Part shown: one piece after another, positions 8,391-17,118 of the stretch
How the letters are laid out: every line of letters starts with the position of its first letter
Position numbering within the stretch: position 1 is the first letter of the stretch
Assembly (NCBI RefSeq): GCF_017315705.1
Contig: NZ_JAFLRF010000029.1
Location: 1 to 64,000, forward strand
Source: Trinickia mobilis
GTDB taxonomy: Bacteria > Pseudomonadota > Gammaproteobacteria > Burkholderiales > Burkholderiaceae
DNA: 64,000 bases
Direction: 5' to 3'
Notes under the pieces: model-generated
The model's input: only the letters and a program-made list of their open reading frames with translations
Database searches by the model: none
Told to the model about the DNA's origin: nothing
Translations under genes and position numbers: made by a program

Positions 8391-9449
8391 CTAATCGACG
8401 GCGCGCACACGCCTCCGAAAAACATCGTCCGAAAGCTTCAATTCACGCCGCTGTCTGCGGGCGCTCGAAACGGGAGAAGGCAGGGCAGAGCGGCGGCTGA
8501 CAGCGCCCGGTCGCGCTGACGCCGCCTTTTCGTCCGACACAGCAAGTCGGTGGCGCAGTGACTCAGCTTCACGTCCAAGCTCCGCGAGAAAGGCGTCCTT
8601 CGCGGACAGCTGGGCTTCGAGGCCTGCGCGCTCTCGTTCGAGCGCGCCTTGTTGAGCCGTCAGGCGAGCGACGGTGTCGCGCAAGGCGTCACGCTCAGCG
8701 CGATGCGCAGACTCGAGCTGATTGATCCGGTCGGTTGCCAGCTGCAGCTCCTTTCTCGCCCGACCGGAGGCCGCCCGTTCGTTATCAATTTCGAGCAGCG
8801 CGCGTTTTTCGGCTGCTGCCAGCCGCTCTTCGTTCTGACTGAGTGACTGTCGCAGTTTCTCCAGTTCAGCCGCAAAGTCCCGGCGAGCGTCAGCGAGCGC
8901 CTCCGTGGTGGCGTTCGTCTCGGCACGCGCGCCCGCCAGTTGCTCGCGCAGCAACGTCTGCGCAGTCTGCTGTTGCAACAGCTCGGCTTCCAGCTGCGCG
9001 ATGCGCGCCGCGTCGGCGGCAGCCTTTTCGCCGGCCGCCCGGATGGTTATCAGCGCGGACGCATGGCGGGCTTCTGCCTCGCTTGCACGTTCCCGGGCAG
9101 CGTCCACCTCCAGTTGCGCCTCCTGCCGGAAGGCCTCGAGCGCGCCGCCGGCGGCGTCGGCAGAGAGACGCCACAGCCTGGCGACCAGCTCGCCCGCCGC
9201 GTGGGCCACTTCGGCGGGCAGATCCGGTTGGCCGACGTCGACCCGGGATTTCTCCCGAACCTCGGTCCAGAAGTCCCGCAGCGCTTTCGCCGGCGCGCTC
9301 ATGCTGCCTTTGCGCACCAGCTGGTACAGCTTGTTGGCCGTGGGCGTCTCGCCGTAGCGAAAGAACATCAGCGCGCAAACCTCGCGATACAGCGCCTGCG
9401 TGTCGGCGACGCGTTCGCGGACGGCATCAATGTCGGCTTCGAGGGTCAT
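8391..9449 (-). CDS. KfrA-like coiled-coil DNA-binding protein
   Basis: A 352-residue protein. The N-terminal 110 residues match the plasmid replication-region DNA-binding (KfrA_N) domain: VRERVADTQALYREVCALMF, followed by a helix-turn-helix-like TPTANKLYQLVRKGS. Residues about 120-310 form a long Ala/Glu/Arg-rich coiled coil. The start chosen is the ATG giving MTLEADIDAVRER; the open frame extends further, into the recombinase. KfrA proteins autorepress and form DNA-bound filaments. It is divergent from the recombinase, with a perfect inverted repeat between them. Confidence 0.75.
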   Translation of the reverse strand: MTLEADIDAVRERVADTQALYREVCALMFFRYGETPTANKLYQLVRKGSMSAPAKALRDFWTEVREKSRVDVGQPDLPAEVAHAAGELVARLWRLSADAAGGALEAFRQEAQLEVDAARERASEAEARHASALITIRAAGEKAAADAARIAQLEAELLQQQTAQTLLREQLAGARAETNATTEALADARRDFAAELEKLRQSLSQNEERLAAAEKRALLEIDNERAASGRARKELQLATDRINQLESAHRAERDALRDTVARLTAQQGALERERAGLEAQLSAKDAFLAELGREAESLRHRLAVSDEKAASARPGAVSRRSALPSPVSSARRQRRELKLSDDVFRRRVRAVD

Positions 9450-9527
9450 GAGGGGCCAAATGAGGTGGTTCGGTAGGATGTGTTGATAATACAACGTATA
9501 ACTCGAAAAAACAACGTTCTGTACGCA

Positions 9528-9559
9528 ATACACGACATTAGTACTATAATGTCGTGTAT
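9528..9559. promoter_or_regulatory. 13-bp perfect inverted repeat between kfrA-like and recombinase genes
   Basis: ATACACGACATTA and its exact complement TAATGTCGTGTAT are separated by six bases (GTACTA). The right arm covers the first possible ATG of the recombinase (9549). The size and position fit an operator for the KfrA-like protein controlling both divergent genes. Confidence 0.65.
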
Positions 9560-10820
9560 CATAGAACCAGCGTTCACCCCGATCAATCCCCGTTTTCGGA
9601 GCCTCCAGACCGTGCCCGATACCCAGCTCGCCACCGTCCAGCCCGTGGAATCGCTCGTCGTGCCCGACGTGCTCGACGGCCGCGACGGCATCAACCGTGG
9701 CTCGATCGAGCATTCGCAGCTGTCAGCCCGTAACGATCTGGACGCCGTGCGCGCCTGGCTGTCGAACTTTGCCGATACGAAGACCACGTTCGACAACTAC
9801 CGCAAGGAAGCCGAGCGACTGCTGCTGTGGGCCGTCGTGCAGCTCGGCAAGCCGCTGTCGTCGCTGACGCACGAGGATCTGCTGCTGTTCAAGGGCTTCC
9901 TGGTCGATCCGCAACCCGTGGGCCGCTGGGTCTCGGCCAACGGCGGGAAATATCCACGCGGCGACGCACGCTGGCGCCCCTTCAACGGTCCGCTGTCGCC
10001 GGCGAGCCAACGCCAGGCGCTGATCATCCTCAACGCGATGTTCACGTGGCTGGTGAACGCCGGCTATCTGCGCGGCAACCCGATGGCGCTGCTGCGTCAA
10101 CGCGCCAAGCGTTCGGCGCCACGGGTCACGCGTTACCTGTCGGTGTCGCTGTGGGACGAAGTCAAGGAATTCGTCCAACAGCTGCCCCAGGAGACGGAGG
10201 CGCAACGGGCCTATTACGCCCGCTGCCGCTGGCTGACGACGCTGTTCTATCTGCAGGGCATGCGGATCTCAGAGGTCGCGGGTGGTCAGATGGGAAATTT
10301 CTTTCGCCGACTTGGTGCCGACGGCCAGGACCAGTGGTGGCTGGAAACGCTGGGCAAGGGCGACAAGGAGCGCATTGTGCCGGCCTCGCCTGAGCTGATT
10401 CAGGAATTGCGCCGCTACCGGACGGCGAACGGTTTGTCCGCCCTGCCGACACGCGCGGAAGAAACCCCTCTTATCCTCCCCTTCAAGGGGAAAGCACGCT
10501 GCCTGTCGCGCTCCGCGATTCATGACGCGATTAAAGGTGTCTTTGGCAGCGCGGCAGCCTGGCTACGCAACAAAGGCCCCGAGTTTGCCGACCGCGCCGA
10601 CGAACTCGAGCGCGCCTCGGCACACTGGCTACGGCACACGGCCGGCTCGCATCAGGCAGACGGAGGCGTTGATCTGCGAACCATTCGCGACAACCTCGGC
10701 CACGTCTCGCTGAACACGACGAGCTTGTATCTCCACACTGAGGACGATGAGCGCCATCGCGAAACGGTTGCCCGTCATCGCATGAACTGGAATGACGCGA
10801 AAAATCCGTCTGGCTCGTAG
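9549..10820 (+). CDS. Tyrosine recombinase / integrase
   Basis: A site-specific recombinase of about 423 residues. An N-terminal SAM-like core-binding domain (TTFDNYRKEAERLLLWAV) precedes a catalytic domain with Arg in GMRISEVAG, Lys in GKGDKERIVP, HWLRHTAGSH and LGHVSLNTTSLYLH, the last containing the Tyr nucleophile. All catalytic residues are present. The first in-frame ATG (9549) lies within the inverted repeat and has no clear Shine-Dalgarno. A GTG at 9612, about ten bases after CGGAG, is a credible alternative start (VPDTQLATVQ). It is likely the mobility enzyme of the neighbouring defence block. A decayed copy lies at 16690-17089. Confidence 0.8.
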   Translation: MSCIIEPAFTPINPRFRSLQTVPDTQLATVQPVESLVVPDVLDGRDGINRGSIEHSQLSARNDLDAVRAWLSNFADTKTTFDNYRKEAERLLLWAVVQLGKPLSSLTHEDLLLFKGFLVDPQPVGRWVSANGGKYPRGDARWRPFNGPLSPASQRQALIILNAMFTWLVNAGYLRGNPMALLRQRAKRSAPRVTRYLSVSLWDEVKEFVQQLPQETEAQRAYYARCRWLTTLFYLQGMRISEVAGGQMGNFFRRLGADGQDQWWLETLGKGDKERIVPASPELIQELRRYRTANGLSALPTRAEETPLILPFKGKARCLSRSAIHDAIKGVFGSAAAWLRNKGPEFADRADELERASAHWLRHTAGSHQADGGVDLRTIRDNLGHVSLNTTSLYLHTEDDERHRETVARHRMNWNDAKNPSGS

Positions 10821-10896
10821 CGCGGATGCGATCGCGGTACGCCGCAGGCGGAACCAAGATCTAGAACTCCATAAACTGCGCTTACCGCATCTCGCT

Positions 10897-12474
10897 CTAT
10901 GCGTAATATTTGAAGTTGTGTCGCCACTTTTCGGACGGCAGTCCCGGATTGGCGAGTAGAATCTCGCCGACCCTGTCAGAATATTTGACCGTGATAGGCT
11001 GGCCTTCGCCCAGCTGGCAGGCGTTATAGTTGAGCTTCGTAAGCCCAAGGATGTCTTTGGCAACCTGCACAATATCGGCGTCGCCGTGTTGAATGCTGAT
11101 CGCCAATGGAACCGGCACCTCGAACCCATCGTAGGTTGCGATCCGTGGCTTAAAACCGTTCGTGAACAATAGCCCGTACCGCTCAGAGCGTTGCCAGAAC
11201 ACTCCACGTTGAACAGGATGCTGACCGCGCTTCGTCACGTTTGGATGTTCGTCGTATCGATAGAGTCGCAAGCCGCCCCGGTCCTGACGAACGCGTATTG
11301 CCGTCAGCTTGACGCCTGGCGGGCACGCGCGGAGAAAGCCAGCGTATTCTTCCGCGTCGATTCCCGAGCGGACATGCAGGAAGATCTCCTTCAGAGGACG
11401 TCCATCCTCCTGCTTATACGTCTCGATTGTGCCGCGAAGGAGTGCCTCCGCCTTGTCGGGCGGTAGATGGAATTCGCCGCGCTCCTTTGAGTACCACGGG
11501 CCGAACTCTCCGACGAAAACAACGCCATCTCCGCTGTCAAGGAACATCTGGGCGGCACAACACGCGTTGCGACCGTCCTCCGTCAGCTTGTATGCAAGAC
11601 CAACGTAGCACACCCCGTCTCGCGCCCACGGCGTCTTCCACGGTTTGGCGCCACATTTATAGAAAACTGCTGTTCCGAAGTTCCAGAGCCTGTCCGACAG
11701 CGGATTGGTCCCAGGCTCACCATTGCGGACCGGTGGCACGATTCGTAGCGTCGACTCCCTGATGATCTGAACCGGCAGCTCGTGCGCCATCATTCTGGCC
11801 TTCAGCTGACGCCGAAAGTCGGGTGACAAGCCGCGAGCTTCCTCGAATTCGTCCATTTCTTCCAGCACCCCGAGAACGGCCGGATCTTCGTCGTCGAACA
11901 TGCGGACCTGGCCGCTGTTACGATCGTCGATGGCTTTTTTGAGAAACTTCTCCTCCCGCCTGCTGCGGGCGCTATCGCTACGCTTCGCTAACGCAACTGA
12001 TGAATTTGGTCGGCAGTTTTCGTACACCTCGTCGGGGACCACACAGACCGCGAGCGCCGGCCGGGCGTCGAGCTTCGAAAGCCGGTCAGTTGGCTCAATA
12101 TATAGTCCTGCTACCGCATAAGCGCGCTCGTATTTGTCGGCCTTGCGCGAGGCGTCCGACAGACTGTCAGCGTCCACGAGGTAGCGCCGGACAGGATTCG
12201 GCCACCGTGCGCCGAATGCAACGTCGAACCCTGGAAATGGCGGCCACGCGCGGTGGCGCGCGGGATCAACGCAGGCTGCAGGGGCATTCAATGCAGTGCA
12301 CCAATCGTTCCAGAGTTCGACCCCTTGAGGCGTGCCGATGACAATGTGGTCGGGCAATTGCGTGCGCGGTTCTGCCGGGCCAAAGAGTGCGAGACCATCA
12401 TGCGGGTCTTCGGCGGTTTGGCCATGGCCGAATTGAAGCAGAGGCTCGCCAAGGAAGTGAAATACATCAGTCAT
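10897..12474 (-). CDS. Short prokaryotic Argonaute (MID-PIWI), catalytically inactive
   Basis: A 525-residue protein lacking N and PAZ domains. Residues about 130-250 look like a MID domain (LAVCVVPDEVYENCRP near 141-156, then PVQIIRESTL near 234-243). Residues about 270-515 look like PIWI (FGTAVFYKCGAKPWK, VCYVGLAYKL near 288-297, LNYNACQLGE near 481-490, and VKYSDRVGEIL). The first PIWI catalytic Asp position reads GLAY, and no DEDX tetrad is evident, as in other short pAgos. It would bind a guide and target and signal to its partner. Its ATG overlaps the partner's stop (ATGA), so the two are translationally coupled. No tool was run to confirm the family. Confidence 0.8.
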   Translation of the reverse strand: MTDVFHFLGEPLLQFGHGQTAEDPHDGLALFGPAEPRTQLPDHIVIGTPQGVELWNDWCTALNAPAACVDPARHRAWPPFPGFDVAFGARWPNPVRRYLVDADSLSDASRKADKYERAYAVAGLYIEPTDRLSKLDARPALAVCVVPDEVYENCRPNSSVALAKRSDSARSRREEKFLKKAIDDRNSGQVRMFDDEDPAVLGVLEEMDEFEEARGLSPDFRRQLKARMMAHELPVQIIRESTLRIVPPVRNGEPGTNPLSDRLWNFGTAVFYKCGAKPWKTPWARDGVCYVGLAYKLTEDGRNACCAAQMFLDSGDGVVFVGEFGPWYSKERGEFHLPPDKAEALLRGTIETYKQEDGRPLKEIFLHVRSGIDAEEYAGFLRACPPGVKLTAIRVRQDRGGLRLYRYDEHPNVTKRGQHPVQRGVFWQRSERYGLLFTNGFKPRIATYDGFEVPVPLAISIQHGDADIVQVAKDILGLTKLNYNACQLGEGQPITVKYSDRVGEILLANPGLPSEKWRHNFKYYA

Positions 12475-14306
12475 GGCGCAGGAGCTCCTTTGATCGGGGA
12501 TGACGCATCACCCTCTTCATCATCATCTAGTCGCTCGCGGTACTGAGCGATCTCCTCTCCAATATCCGACATGCCAGACAGTGCCAACACATCGAGCCCT
12601 ACTGGACACTCCCAACTGAGCGGCCGGGTCTGCATAATTACCGCCCGCTTCCCTTCGCCTATCATGACCTGACCGGGCGAGGTCTCAAGCCCCTGAACTA
12701 CGCCCAGCATGCGAGCGAGCCATTGCTGGTTCCACCACGACCTTGTCACGACCTTTCGACGTCGACCGATCTCGATTCCCTCGAACAATTCGCCTTCGAG
12801 TGTCGTGACACGCACATAAACCTTGACGACCACGTTCCATGACCCATCAATGTCAAGCTGTGGACGAAAAATCGGCGCTAGCTGGTAGAAGAACCGTGAG
12901 GCACGTTCCCCCCACCCTTTCGTGCGTTCGCCCGTAAGCTGCACACTTGTGGCGCGCCCGTCGACGTGACGTATAGCCTGATTCCACACACCTGACTCGC
13001 GGTCGGGAAAATAGAAAACCTTGCGGTCCGGGCAAAGTCGTAGCCCTCTCTGTGCGCACACCACCTGCAGACTACGCCAGGCAAGTTCCTTCGCAAGATC
13101 CTGAGTTCGCTTGCCGTCTTGCTCCTTCACGTGTTGCCACAGGAATTCAGGCGTACGGGTCACCTTTATGGCGGAGATGGCGTTCTCAGGGGGCTGAGTG
13201 AAAGCAACAAGCCGAGTCGCGCCCAGTTCGACATATGCCCATCGAGCACGCAGATCGACGGCCTGTTCTTCCGTAAGCGCCCTTCTAAGGTCGAAAAGAA
13301 GCATCGACTCCGGAAGCTGAAGGGGAAACACGTTCGCATAGACTGGCTCAGGCTTCGCGACCGTCACCCGCGTCGGCAGGTAATCACGAAGAGCAATCTG
13401 CCGCCCTCGATCCAGATCCAGCATTGGCTTGATTCCCAGCGTGTTCAGCCGAGCAAGAACCTGGCCCAGCCCGACGTTCCATGACTCAGCGAAGGCGGCT
13501 GGGACCAATTTGGCCAGTCGCGAAGGCATGCGTGCATCTGAAGCGACAGTTACAGTGCACGGAAGTACGAAGTCCGACTTGCTCAAGGCGATCGTGCATC
13601 GCTCAGCAAAAATGGTATCCGCCAGACTGGCAGTCGAAACGACTGGAAGGTACTGGACTGCACGGGTCCGAAGCAGCTGTTGGACCGTATCGTCGGCGTG
13701 CTCCCCCGCAAGAGGCGCGGTTCCGTGACACCACGTCCGATATCCCGCAAGTGTCAAACGGCGAGCTAGCCATGTGGCAACCGCGTGATCCTCCTTCACA
13801 TGATCGATTAGCAACGTATCGTGGCTTTCAGCGATCGACTCGCCACCGCATTGCGGAAAGAACGGCGGTGCGAAGATGCCTGGGTGCTGCGCAATCAGAT
13901 GCCGTTGTGGTCCGACGAGTTGCACCCGCAGTCGCTCAAGATCAAACAGGTCGAGCGTCCACCCGTACGTGTCGCCAACAAATTGATGCGCAAAATCCTT
14001 GTCGGACGCCGATAACGCCTCAGTGCAAACAAACACGAAGACATCCGGAGCATGACCTGCGTCATGAACCCGTTTGCAGTCGCTGCGGAGCTTGACGCGC
14101 CAGTCAGATCGGACCGTGTAGGCGAAGCTGATTTTTCGGCCTAGGCCGTCACTTCGGATAACCGCATCTCGACCTTCGTCACCTGTCCCACCAAGCGGAT
14201 CGATCTCAGGGTATCCCAGCCCCGCCAAAACGGCTGAGCTCAGTCGTTCGAAATCTCTGTAATCGGAGATGCACTCAAGACAGTAGGTTATCGGATCGGC
14301 AGACAT
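12471..14306 (-). CDS. REase(Mrr-like)-TIR-APAZ effector partner of short Argonaute
   Basis: A 611-residue multidomain protein. Residues about 14-140 resemble an Mrr-like restriction fold (SDYRDFERLSSAVLAGLGYP, PLGGTGDEGRDAVI). Residues about 162-290 resemble a TIR domain (HDTLLIDHVKEDHAVATWLA, then LTLAGYRTWCHGT). From about 300 to the end the sequence matches what is expected of the APAZ region that wraps short pAgo. In related SPARTA systems a TIR-APAZ protein depletes NAD+ after guide-target recognition. Here the TIR helix that usually carries the catalytic Glu reads ADDTVQQLL, and the Mrr-like domain keeps the Asp but shows AYTV in place of a QxK motif. Which effector is active is therefore open. 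Confidence 0.72.
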   Translation of the reverse strand: MSADPITYCLECISDYRDFERLSSAVLAGLGYPEIDPLGGTGDEGRDAVIRSDGLGRKISFAYTVRSDWRVKLRSDCKRVHDAGHAPDVFVFVCTEALSASDKDFAHQFVGDTYGWTLDLFDLERLRVQLVGPQRHLIAQHPGIFAPPFFPQCGGESIAESHDTLLIDHVKEDHAVATWLARRLTLAGYRTWCHGTAPLAGEHADDTVQQLLRTRAVQYLPVVSTASLADTIFAERCTIALSKSDFVLPCTVTVASDARMPSRLAKLVPAAFAESWNVGLGQVLARLNTLGIKPMLDLDRGRQIALRDYLPTRVTVAKPEPVYANVFPLQLPESMLLFDLRRALTEEQAVDLRARWAYVELGATRLVAFTQPPENAISAIKVTRTPEFLWQHVKEQDGKRTQDLAKELAWRSLQVVCAQRGLRLCPDRKVFYFPDRESGVWNQAIRHVDGRATSVQLTGERTKGWGERASRFFYQLAPIFRPQLDIDGSWNVVVKVYVRVTTLEGELFEGIEIGRRRKVVTRSWWNQQWLARMLGVVQGLETSPGQVMIGEGKRAVIMQTRPLSWECPVGLDVLALSGMSDIGEEIAQYRERLDDDEEGDASSPIKGAPAP

Positions 14307-14444
14307 GACGATGTGAGGTTAGAAAATTGCCGCGCTGGGTTTCTATGGATATCTCGACAATCTTGCCACGGTAAGGACGGCCGCACCACGTGACACGTGC
14401 TCAAGTCCGTTGCGAGAAATTCGGTGAAACGGCTGACATCTGGT

Positions 14445-15113
14445 TCACGCGGAGGTCTCATTCCCATTCGACGTGACATCCCTCACCGGGACCTCGGGCG
14501 ACCGCACCATGACCTGCGTACGCGGTACTTGAAGAAAGCCCACCTGACGATAATAACTTCGCAATTTGGAGGTCGCTTTGGGCATCGGTACATGGAACTG
14601 GTCATAGCCAAGTTTTGCTTCGTCAGGTCCCTCTGGCTTTACAGAACGATCTCCCTCGTATTGCAGCGGAAACGCTTTGAGGGCGATCAGGCCGGCCCCG
14701 GCGCGAAACCTGTGTATCAGCGCACGCAGTGCAACCAACCCCACGCCACGACCCCGGTATTCGCGATAAACGACCAATCGATCCAGGATCAGTAAGCTAG
14801 GATTCCACAAATAGTCATCGCCATGAGCAAGGCGAGCCACCCGGGGCTTTATATCGTCGTTTCCGTCATACAGCGCCTCGTAGTACTGGATGCACGTGCT
14901 ATCGCTGTCAAAGACATCGAAGACGGACTCCCTCTCGGTCACGGCACCTCCGACATCGACGTATTTGACACTGAAATACCCTACATCAGTTTCTTCGTCG
15001 GCGCGGTCTGGCAGCAATAATTTTCCATCGTATTCGAATATGAACCGCGAAGGCTCATCGTCTTCAGCGAGGAACTCATTTTCCGAGCAACGTAGCGTCA
15101 ACATGTTTGGCAA
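14445..15113 (-). CDS. GNAT-family acetyltransferase-like protein
   Basis: A 222-residue protein with a GNAT motif A in the middle (LDRLVVYREYRGRGVGLVAL, i.e. RxxGxG/A acetyl-CoA loop) and a C-terminal motif-B-like KLRSYYRQVGFLQVP. The N-terminal 90 residues have no recognised domain. It is encoded between the kinase and the REase-TIR-APAZ gene, on the same strand, inside the recombinase-bounded block. It may be a co-mobile toxin, modifier or passenger. Substrate unknown. Confidence 0.65.
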   Translation of the reverse strand: MPNMLTLRCSENEFLAEDDEPSRFIFEYDGKLLLPDRADEETDVGYFSVKYVDVGGAVTERESVFDVFDSDSTCIQYYEALYDGNDDIKPRVARLAHGDDYLWNPSLLILDRLVVYREYRGRGVGLVALRALIHRFRAGAGLIALKAFPLQYEGDRSVKPEGPDEAKLGYDQFHVPMPKATSKLRSYYRQVGFLQVPRTQVMVRSPEVPVRDVTSNGNETSA

Positions 15114-15251
15114 CCAGATAAGAAAATGAGGTTCGATATTCGAGCGCCTTACTACGAAAAGCTGCCCCGAACAGATATCGATGACACGCTGGTTTTGCGA
15201 AGCCCGCAGTGGTCACGGCGATGTGGGCAGCAGCGTGCCCCGCTGATGAGA

Positions 15252-16514
15252 TCAACCGGGAAACAGCCGATTTAGGGTGCTCTGCACCCGCATATTGTCC
15301 TCCTCTGCCTTGCGTCGTTGCAGCAATTCCGCACGTTCCGCCGCTGCTTTTGCTTCTGCATCTCTCTTCAACTGGTCCTCATATACACGTGTTGCTGTAG
15401 GAAGCCAGTTCTTGAAGTGTTGAACGATGGCCTCTATCTCGTGTTCCTGCGCGTCGATAGACGCTACTTTCCCCGAAAACTGAAACCGCTCGGGGCCTTT
15501 GTTCATCAGTGAGGAATAGTTGCCCATCTTACCAAGCGCCTGAAGCCACTTCGGGTTGACCGATTCGCTAAATTCGAGGCGAAGCGTTCCCTTATCCCAC
15601 TTGCCTCCGACGACTCGGATACCGTTGGCTACGATCGGATCATCCACGTCGCTAGCCCGGATCACAGCCTGGTCAATCCGGCTGATCTTCTGCAGGGATA
15701 CAGCGTTCTCGTGCTGGAATCCAATTTCCCGCTTCAGCGCGTCGATTGACGCCGGGCGTGCTGCGGGACCCTGCCGCAGCATTGAATCAACAATTCCGTC
15801 TAGCCACGCGAGATCGGGCACTGCGTCAGCGATCTTGCGATACCCTGTGCCGTGAGGGATCTGGCCGGTGAACATCTCGTTCAAAATCAAACCCAAGGAA
15901 TAGATGTCAGCCGGAACGCCTACCGGCTGATCTCGCATGCGCTGCTCGGGAGCTGCGTACTGGAAGTTTGCCAGGCGGGTGCCCGGCTTGGTCTCGATGG
16001 CCGTGATCAAGTCTTCGGCATTGAACCGCGCGACGCCAAAGTCAGCAACCGCCAGACGGTTCGTAGCAGAACGGTAAAGCACATTTTCTGGCTTCAGGTC
16101 GCGGTGCACAACGCCTTTCAGGTGCGCCGCTTCCACGCCGTCCAGAATCTGACCGAATAGCGGTAACACATCGGCAGTTGCAATCCCTCGCTGCATCAAC
16201 CCACGCAAGCTCTCGTCGTACGTCTCCATGACGTAGAACGGGATGCTCGACTTGTCGGTGAACTGGACGCCATGGTCCACCACGCGCACAACGTTCTCGT
16301 GTTTTGTACTCTGCAGGAAGCCGATTTCGTTCTTAAAACGGCGACGTTTGTCTGCAGTGACGCCCTGTCCATGCAACAACTTCAGGGCGTACGCCACGCC
16401 CGAGTCGTCTCTGACAAGGTACACCCGACCCGCGCCGCCCTCTCCTAGCACGCGCTCAATCGTATATCGTGCGAATGTCGTTTCGAAATCTGCTTCTTTC
16501 GCGTTCGTGGCCAT
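15252..16514 (-). CDS. Ser/Thr protein kinase (Hanks type)
   Basis: About 420 residues with a complete eukaryotic-like kinase domain: glycine loop GEGGAGRVYLVRD, Lys in VAYALKLL, catalytic HRDLKPEN, VADFGVARF, and YAAPEQ. No transmembrane segment follows. The C-terminal 130 residues are soluble and end in a charged helix (KRDAEAKAAAERAELLQRRK). The start is the ATG of MATNAKEAD; another ATG lies 15 bases upstream (MGYFG). It is on the same strand as the Argonaute pair. Cytosolic kinases of this kind occur in several phage-defence loci, but a functional tie here is inference. Confidence 0.8.
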   Translation of the reverse strand: MATNAKEADFETTFARYTIERVLGEGGAGRVYLVRDDSGVAYALKLLHGQGVTADKRRRFKNEIGFLQSTKHENVVRVVDHGVQFTDKSSIPFYVMETYDESLRGLMQRGIATADVLPLFGQILDGVEAAHLKGVVHRDLKPENVLYRSATNRLAVADFGVARFNAEDLITAIETKPGTRLANFQYAAPEQRMRDQPVGVPADIYSLGLILNEMFTGQIPHGTGYRKIADAVPDLAWLDGIVDSMLRQGPAARPASIDALKREIGFQHENAVSLQKISRIDQAVIRASDVDDPIVANGIRVVGGKWDKGTLRLEFSESVNPKWLQALGKMGNYSSLMNKGPERFQFSGKVASIDAQEHEIEAIVQHFKNWLPTATRVYEDQLKRDAEAKAAAERAELLQRRKAEEDNMRVQSTLNRLFPG

Positions 16515-16689
16515 GCCAAAGTATCCCATTAGTCTCGGGCGCTCTTAAATGAGGAGCATCGGCGCTAATGATACGGGCGATATCGATTCGCAGGGCGACG
16601 CGTAGTGATAAACGGCATGCTGCACTGCAGCGATTCTTGTTTTGTGAGTTCGATGTATGGACCAGGGCACATCCTGGGGCGGCGATAGG

Positions 16690-17089
16690 CCCGATGCCGC
16701 GACGGTACCGATCGTTGTTCGATCGAGCACTCGCAGCTCCCACCGGCATCACGATCTGTTCGCCGTGTGCGTGGGATCCCCTTCAACCAAGAAAAACGTT
16801 GCCTTTCAAGGTCTGCTATGCACGACGCCATGGGTGTCTTCAGCGGCGCAGCTCACTGGCTGCGTTCCAAGGGACCGGAGTTCGCTGATCGCGCGGACGA
16901 ACTTGAGCGCGCATTTGTACACCGACTACGACATACCACCGCTTCTCACCACGCCGATGGCGGCGTGGTGCGGACAATGCGCGACAACCTTGACACATCT
17001 CACTGAACGCTACGGGTATGTATCTGCAGACCGGGGGTGATGAGGTAGATCGCCACCAGATGAACTGGGATGGTAAGGCAACAAGATAG
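16690..17089 (+). pseudogene. Decayed second copy of the tyrosine recombinase
   Basis: DNA near 16690-16770 matches the recombinase's GRDGINRGSIEHSQL region, but frame-shifted. From about 16770 the frame gives CLSRSAMHDAMGVFSGAAHW, then KGPEFADRADELERAFVHRL and HADGGVVRTMRDNL, nearly identical to the intact gene's C-terminus. The central catalytic portion is deleted and the frames are broken. The end, HQMNWDGKATR then TAG, aligns with the intact HRMNWNDAKNPS end. It has the same orientation as 9549-10820, so the Argonaute-containing block lies between two direct recombinase copies. Confidence 0.8.
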
Positions 17090-17118
17090 AATCCAACTGA
17101 CACCCAATAGGTACGCAA

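Noticed and set aside
12471-14306. Calling the pair SPARTA
   Set aside because: SPARTA effectors are TIR-APAZ. This protein has an additional REase-like domain and an atypical TIR, so the name was not applied.
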